From Lentzea sp. (lineage in GTDB: Bacteria; Actinomycetota; Actinomycetes; Mycobacteriales; Pseudonocardiaceae): a stretch of 7,202 nucleotides of DNA. The notes under the pieces were generated by a model. It was not told the DNA's origin and made no database searches. It worked only from the letters and a program-made list of their open reading frames with translations. This document shows, piece by piece, positions 5,158-7,202 of the stretch. Where the stretch lies: positions 1 through 7,202 of the forward strand of contig JASLAV010000350.1 of NCBI GenBank assembly GCA_030146905.1. Direction: 5' to 3'. The position numbers and the translations under genes are program-made. The first letter of the stretch is position 1; the number at the start of each line of letters is the position of its first letter.

Positions 5158-5994
5158 ACGAGACTTGCAGGACACGCCTTGGGCGAGCAGGGCGTCGAGC
5201 GCGGCCTGGCTCTCGTCGTCCGCGGCGCGGTGGACCACCAGCAGCTGGTCAGGGTCCTGCACCGGCCTGAGCGTCTCGAACTCGACGGCGATCTCACCGG
5301 CGTCCGGGTGCCACAGCAGCTTGCGGCCGCGGGCGTTGACCTTGACGTCCTGCGAGGCCCACAGGCGCGCGAACTCCGCGTCGAGCGACACGCACTCGGC
5401 GATGAGGTCGCTGAGCACCTGGTCGTCCGGGTGTGCCGCCCAGGCGGTGCGCAGGTGGGCGACGCCCTCCCGCACCACGCGGTCGCGGTCGACGTAGCGC
5501 TCGCGCATCTCCGGGTGCATCAGGCACACCCACATCGCGTTGCGCCGGGACGGCGGCAGGGTGTCGAAGTCGAGGAACAGCCGCGCCATCTCGTCGTTCC
5601 AGGCGAGGACGTCGTAGCGGTGGTTCATCAGCATGGCCGGGCGCGGGGACAGGTCGTCGACCAGCCTGGCCAGTGAGCGCTCGGCGGTGGTGGCGGGCTT
5701 GTCGTCGTCGCGGGGCCGTTGCCGGGCCAGGCCGTAGAGGTAGCTGCGTTCGTCCGGCTCCAGGCGCAAGGCCCTGGCCAGCGCCTCCACCACGTCCGCC
5801 GAGGGCCGCAGCCCGCGTGCCTGTTCGAGCCGCACGACGTAGTCGACGCTGATCCCCGCCAGTTCGGCGACCTCCTCCCTGCGCAGTCCGGGGGTCCGCC
5901 GCGACTGGCGGCGCGAGGGCAGGCCGAAGTCGCTCGGGTCCAGGCGTTCGCGGCGGGTCCGCAGGAACGCGGCCAGCTGCTCCGTCACGTCCAC
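5149..5994 (-). CDS. MmyB-like XRE-family transcriptional regulator (copy 2)
   Basis: A 281-residue regulator of the same class as the gene at 2541. The helix-turn-helix runs through TPGLRREEVAELAGISVDYV and VRLEQARG (34-61). The MmyB ligand-binding domain (about 105-270) is canonical, with AMLMNHRYDVLAWNDEMARL, RNAMWVCLMHPEMRERY, an EFARLWASQDV segment and a DQLLVVHRA strand. Start: GTG at 5994 gives MDVTEQLAAFLRTRRERL, the usual family beginning, and has the extended anti-16S match GAGGTGATC (6012-6004) upstream with 9 nt between its end and the codon. GTG at 6009 lies inside that match and is less likely; GTG at 5988 is possible. The last seven residues (SCKSRPR) follow the expected end of the domain and are encoded by one arm of an inverted repeat. 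It is divergent from the aldo/keto reductase, its probable target, with an inverted-repeat operator candidate between them. It may also control itself. Confidence 0.93.
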   Translation of the reverse strand: MDVTEQLAAFLRTRRERLDPSDFGLPSRRQSRRTPGLRREEVAELAGISVDYVVRLEQARGLRPSADVVEALARALRLEPDERSYLYGLARQRPRDDDKPATTAERSLARLVDDLSPRPAMLMNHRYDVLAWNDEMARLFLDFDTLPPSRRNAMWVCLMHPEMRERYVDRDRVVREGVAHLRTAWAAHPDDQVLSDLIAECVSLDAEFARLWASQDVKVNARGRKLLWHPDAGEIAVEFETLRPVQDPDQLLVVHRAADDESQAALDALLAQGVSCKSRPR

Positions 5995-6000
5995 GGTGCC

Positions 6001-6013
6001 GGTGATCACCTCT
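6001..6013 (-). promoter_or_regulatory. Ribosome binding site and 10-bp palindrome at regulator start
   Basis: On the minus strand AGAGGTGATC (6013-6004) matches nine consecutive bases of the 16S 3'-end complement (GAGGTGATC) and favours the GTG at 5994 as start. The plus-strand segment 6001-6010, GGTGATCACC, is a perfect palindrome, so the same bases could also be read as a dimeric protein site. Confidence 0.5.
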
Positions 6014-6018
6014 GGTCC

Positions 6019-6042
6019 AACAGCCGGGGTAGGACGGCTGTT
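6019..6042. promoter_or_regulatory. Perfect 8-8-8 inverted repeat, candidate operator
   Basis: AACAGCCG (6019-6026) and CGGCTGTT (6035-6042) are perfect reverse complements separated by 8 bp (GGGTAGGA). The site lies between the divergent MmyB-like regulator and the aldo/keto reductase gene, 24 bp upstream of the regulator's chosen start codon and about 83 bp upstream of the reductase start. That geometry suits a dimeric regulator controlling both genes. The half-site spacing is 16 bp centre to centre, about one and a half helical turns. It is the best operator candidate in the window; which protein binds it is inference. Confidence 0.6.
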
Positions 6043-6044
6043 CC
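6019..6044 (-). promoter_or_regulatory. ECF-sigma-like promoter match for the MmyB-like regulator
   Basis: On the minus strand GGAAC (6044-6040) is followed after exactly 18 nt by GTT (6021-6019). This resembles the GGAA(C/T)-N18-GTT promoters of SigR/SigH/SigE-type factors. Transcription would begin near 6010-6013. The elements share bases with both arms of the inverted repeat (AAC and GTT), so part of the match follows from the repeat's symmetry and it may be fortuitous. Confidence 0.3.
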
Positions 6045-6046
6045 CA

Positions 6047-6059
6047 GGAAGTGCCTTCC
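6047..6059. promoter_or_regulatory. Second short inverted repeat in the divergent region
   Basis: GGAAG (6047-6051) and CTTCC (6055-6059) flank TGC. It lies 5 bp from the larger inverted repeat and just ahead of a TATCCC (6062-6067) that could serve as a weak -10 for the aldo/keto reductase. It could be a secondary operator or the top of a leader hairpin. Evidence is symmetry only. Confidence 0.3.
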
Positions 6060-6114
6060 CTTATCCCCGGGCCGCGACCGGCAGAGGCTGGTTCCCGAAG
6101 ACGATCGCGAACAC

Positions 6115-6120
6115 AGGAGG
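6115..6120 (+). promoter_or_regulatory. Ribosome binding site of the aldo/keto reductase gene
   Basis: A consensus AGGAGG lies 5 nt before the ATG at 6126 and fixes that start. The same frame is open back to an ATG at 6051, but that ATG has no such site and the added 25 residues are low-complexity. Confidence 0.85.
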
Positions 6121-6125
6121 ACCTG

Positions 6126-7178
6126 ATGTCGTCGCTCACCCTCGACACCTACCGGCTGCTGGGCCGGTCAGGGCTGCGGGTCTCCCCGCTGGCGCTGGGC
6201 ACCGCCACGTTCGGCCCCACCCTGGGCTGGGGCGCGGAGCAGGACGAAGCCCGGAAGCTGTTCGACCTCTACGTCGACCGCGGCGGCAACTTCATCGACA
6301 CCGCCGCCGCCTACGGCGAGTCCGAACGCATGCTGGGCGAGTTCATCCGCGGCCGCCGCGAGAGCCTCGTGGTGGCGACGAAGTACACGACGCTGCGCAC
6401 GCCCGGCGACCCGAACTCCGGGGGCGCCCACCGCAAGAGCCTGTTCTCGTCGGTGGAGAACAGCCTGCGGCAGCTGGGTACCGACTACCTCGACCTGCTG
6501 TACGTGCACGTCTGGGACTTCTCCACCCCGGTCGAGGAGGTGCTGCGCGGCTTCGACGACCTGGTCCGGCAGGGCAAGGTCCTGTACGTGGCGATGTCGA
6601 ACGCCCCCGCGTGGCAGGTCTCGCGCATGCAGGCGATCGCCGACCTGCGCGGGTGGTCGCCGCTGGTCGCGTTGCAGATCGAGTACAGCCTCATCAACCG
6701 TGACGCGGAACGCGACCTGATCCCGATGGCGCGGGCCATGGGGCTGGGCGTGACCCCGTACTCACCGCTGGGCGGCGGCGTGCTGTCCGGCAAGTACACC
6801 CGCGCCGACCTGACCTCTCCCGACACCGCCGAGAGCTCGCGCAGGAGCTTCAACGCCAACCTGGGCATGGTCACCGAACGCACCCTCGACGTCGCGGACG
6901 TCGTGCGGGAGGTCTCCGCGGAGGTGGGGTGCACGCCGGCGCAGGTCGCGCTCGCCTGGAACCTGCGGCAGCCCGGCGTGACGGCGCCCGTCGTCGGCGC
7001 CCGCACCCCCGAGCAGCTGCTGGGGAATCTGGACGCCCTGGAGGTGGACCTCACCGCCGGCCAGCTGGCCCGGCTCGACGCGGCCAGTGCGACCGGGCTC
7101 GGCTACCCGCACAACCTGCTCGCGGGCGACCACATCCGCGCGGTGATGAAGGGCGGCCTGAAGATCGAGGACCGCTGA
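6126..7178 (+). CDS. Aldo/keto reductase
   Basis: A 350-residue NAD(P)H-dependent oxidoreductase of the aldo/keto reductase superfamily, a cytosolic (alpha/beta)8 barrel. The catalytic tetrad is visible: D58 and Y63 in NFIDTAAAYGESERMLG, K86 in VVATKYT, and H128 in LLYVHVWD. The N-terminal strand YRLLGRSGLRVSPLALGTAT and the cofactor-binding segments (SNAPAWQVS; TPYSPLGGGVLSGKY; VAPVVGARTPEQLLGN) are those of the YajO/Tas-like, potassium-channel-beta-related branch; the third is at about 300-315 and reads TAPVVGARTPEQL in the protein. These enzymes reduce aldehydes or ketones, but the substrate cannot be predicted. The start is fixed by AGGAGG at 6115-6120. It is divergent from an MmyB-like regulator, so it is probably induced when that regulator meets its ligand. 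The gene is complete, of normal length, and ends 24 bp before the window edge. Confidence 0.95.
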   Translation: MSSLTLDTYRLLGRSGLRVSPLALGTATFGPTLGWGAEQDEARKLFDLYVDRGGNFIDTAAAYGESERMLGEFIRGRRESLVVATKYTTLRTPGDPNSGGAHRKSLFSSVENSLRQLGTDYLDLLYVHVWDFSTPVEEVLRGFDDLVRQGKVLYVAMSNAPAWQVSRMQAIADLRGWSPLVALQIEYSLINRDAERDLIPMARAMGLGVTPYSPLGGGVLSGKYTRADLTSPDTAESSRRSFNANLGMVTERTLDVADVVREVSAEVGCTPAQVALAWNLRQPGVTAPVVGARTPEQLLGNLDALEVDLTAGQLARLDAASATGLGYPHNLLAGDHIRAVMKGGLKIEDR

Positions 7179-7202
7179 AAGAGCCGTGGCGCGCTCCCCT
7201 CG

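Larger units (their letters stand above)
5074..5174. repeat. 101-bp interval bounded by a 9-bp perfect inverted repeat
   Basis: TGTCCTGCA at 5074-5082 is the exact reverse complement of TGCAGGACA at 5166-5174. Similarity continues imperfectly inwards for about 25 bases: tgtcctgcaggtccgttcga against tgtcctgcaagtctcgtccg. The right arm encodes part of the C-terminal tail of the minus-strand regulator, and the left arm begins 4 bp after the YigZ stop. No flanking target duplication is apparent. It may be a degenerate small inverted-repeat element or a product of the convergent arrangement. Confidence 0.4.

Noticed and set aside
5074..5174. A true insertion sequence or MITE
   Set aside because: No target-site duplication flanks the 9-bp inverted repeat and no second copy is in the window, so it is listed only as a repeat with low confidence.
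6051..6125. N-terminal extension of the aldo/keto reductase from the ATG at 6051
   Set aside because: AGGAGG at 6115-6120 directly precedes the ATG at 6126, and the family N terminus begins there.
5294..6148. 284-codon minus-strand frame overlapping the second MmyB-like gene
   Set aside because: It is the shifted-frame shadow of a regulator with canonical HTH and ligand domains; no start signal or domain supports it.
7179..7202. Terminator after the aldo/keto reductase
   Set aside because: Only a 4-bp GAGC/GCTC pairing is visible before the window ends; too little to support a call.

Overview
The window is high-GC DNA with strong G/C bias at third codon positions, frequent GTG starts and tight gene packing. 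It carries an EspR-like regulator, a MAB_1171c-type membrane protein, a LigC-type ligase and two MmyB-like regulators. Together these point to an actinomycete chromosome, most likely a filamentous genus of the Pseudonocardiales (Lentzea, Saccharothrix or Amycolatopsis type). That assignment rests on gene content and composition, not on a search.

Layout. (1) Positions 2-1934, plus strand: a compact three-gene operon. It holds the 3' end of an EspR-like XRE-family DNA-binding protein, an ImmA/IrrE-type zinc metallopeptidase, and a seven-helix membrane protein with a cytosolic C-terminal domain. Gaps are 3 bp and 1 bp. (2) Positions 1940-3368: a divergent pair, an SRPBCC-fold protein on the minus strand and an MmyB-like regulator on the plus strand. 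This pair is bracketed by a near-perfect 21-bp direct repeat (1910-1930 and 3369-3389), as if it had been inserted between the membrane-protein gene and the ligase gene. (3) Positions 3409-5069, plus strand: a complete LigC-type ATP-dependent DNA ligase overlapping by 4 bp with a YigZ/IMPACT-family protein. (4) Positions 5149-7178: a second MmyB-like regulator (minus) divergent from an aldo/keto reductase (plus). Their roughly 130-bp shared upstream region contains a perfect 8-8-8 inverted repeat, a good operator candidate, that coincides with an ECF-sigma-like promoter match.

How the parts may work together. The first operon looks like a sensor-protease-repressor circuit. The family precedent is ImmA cleaving ImmR, or IrrE cleaving DdrO; the membrane protein is the unexplained part and could feed a signal to the protease. 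The two MmyB pairs each follow the common regulator-divergent-from-target layout. The ligase/YigZ pair appears to be housekeeping or repair, linked by translational coupling.

No tRNA, rRNA, CRISPR array, transposase gene or replication origin was seen. No stretch over 300 bases lacks a gene. The last 24 bases (7179-7202) hold nothing recognisable.
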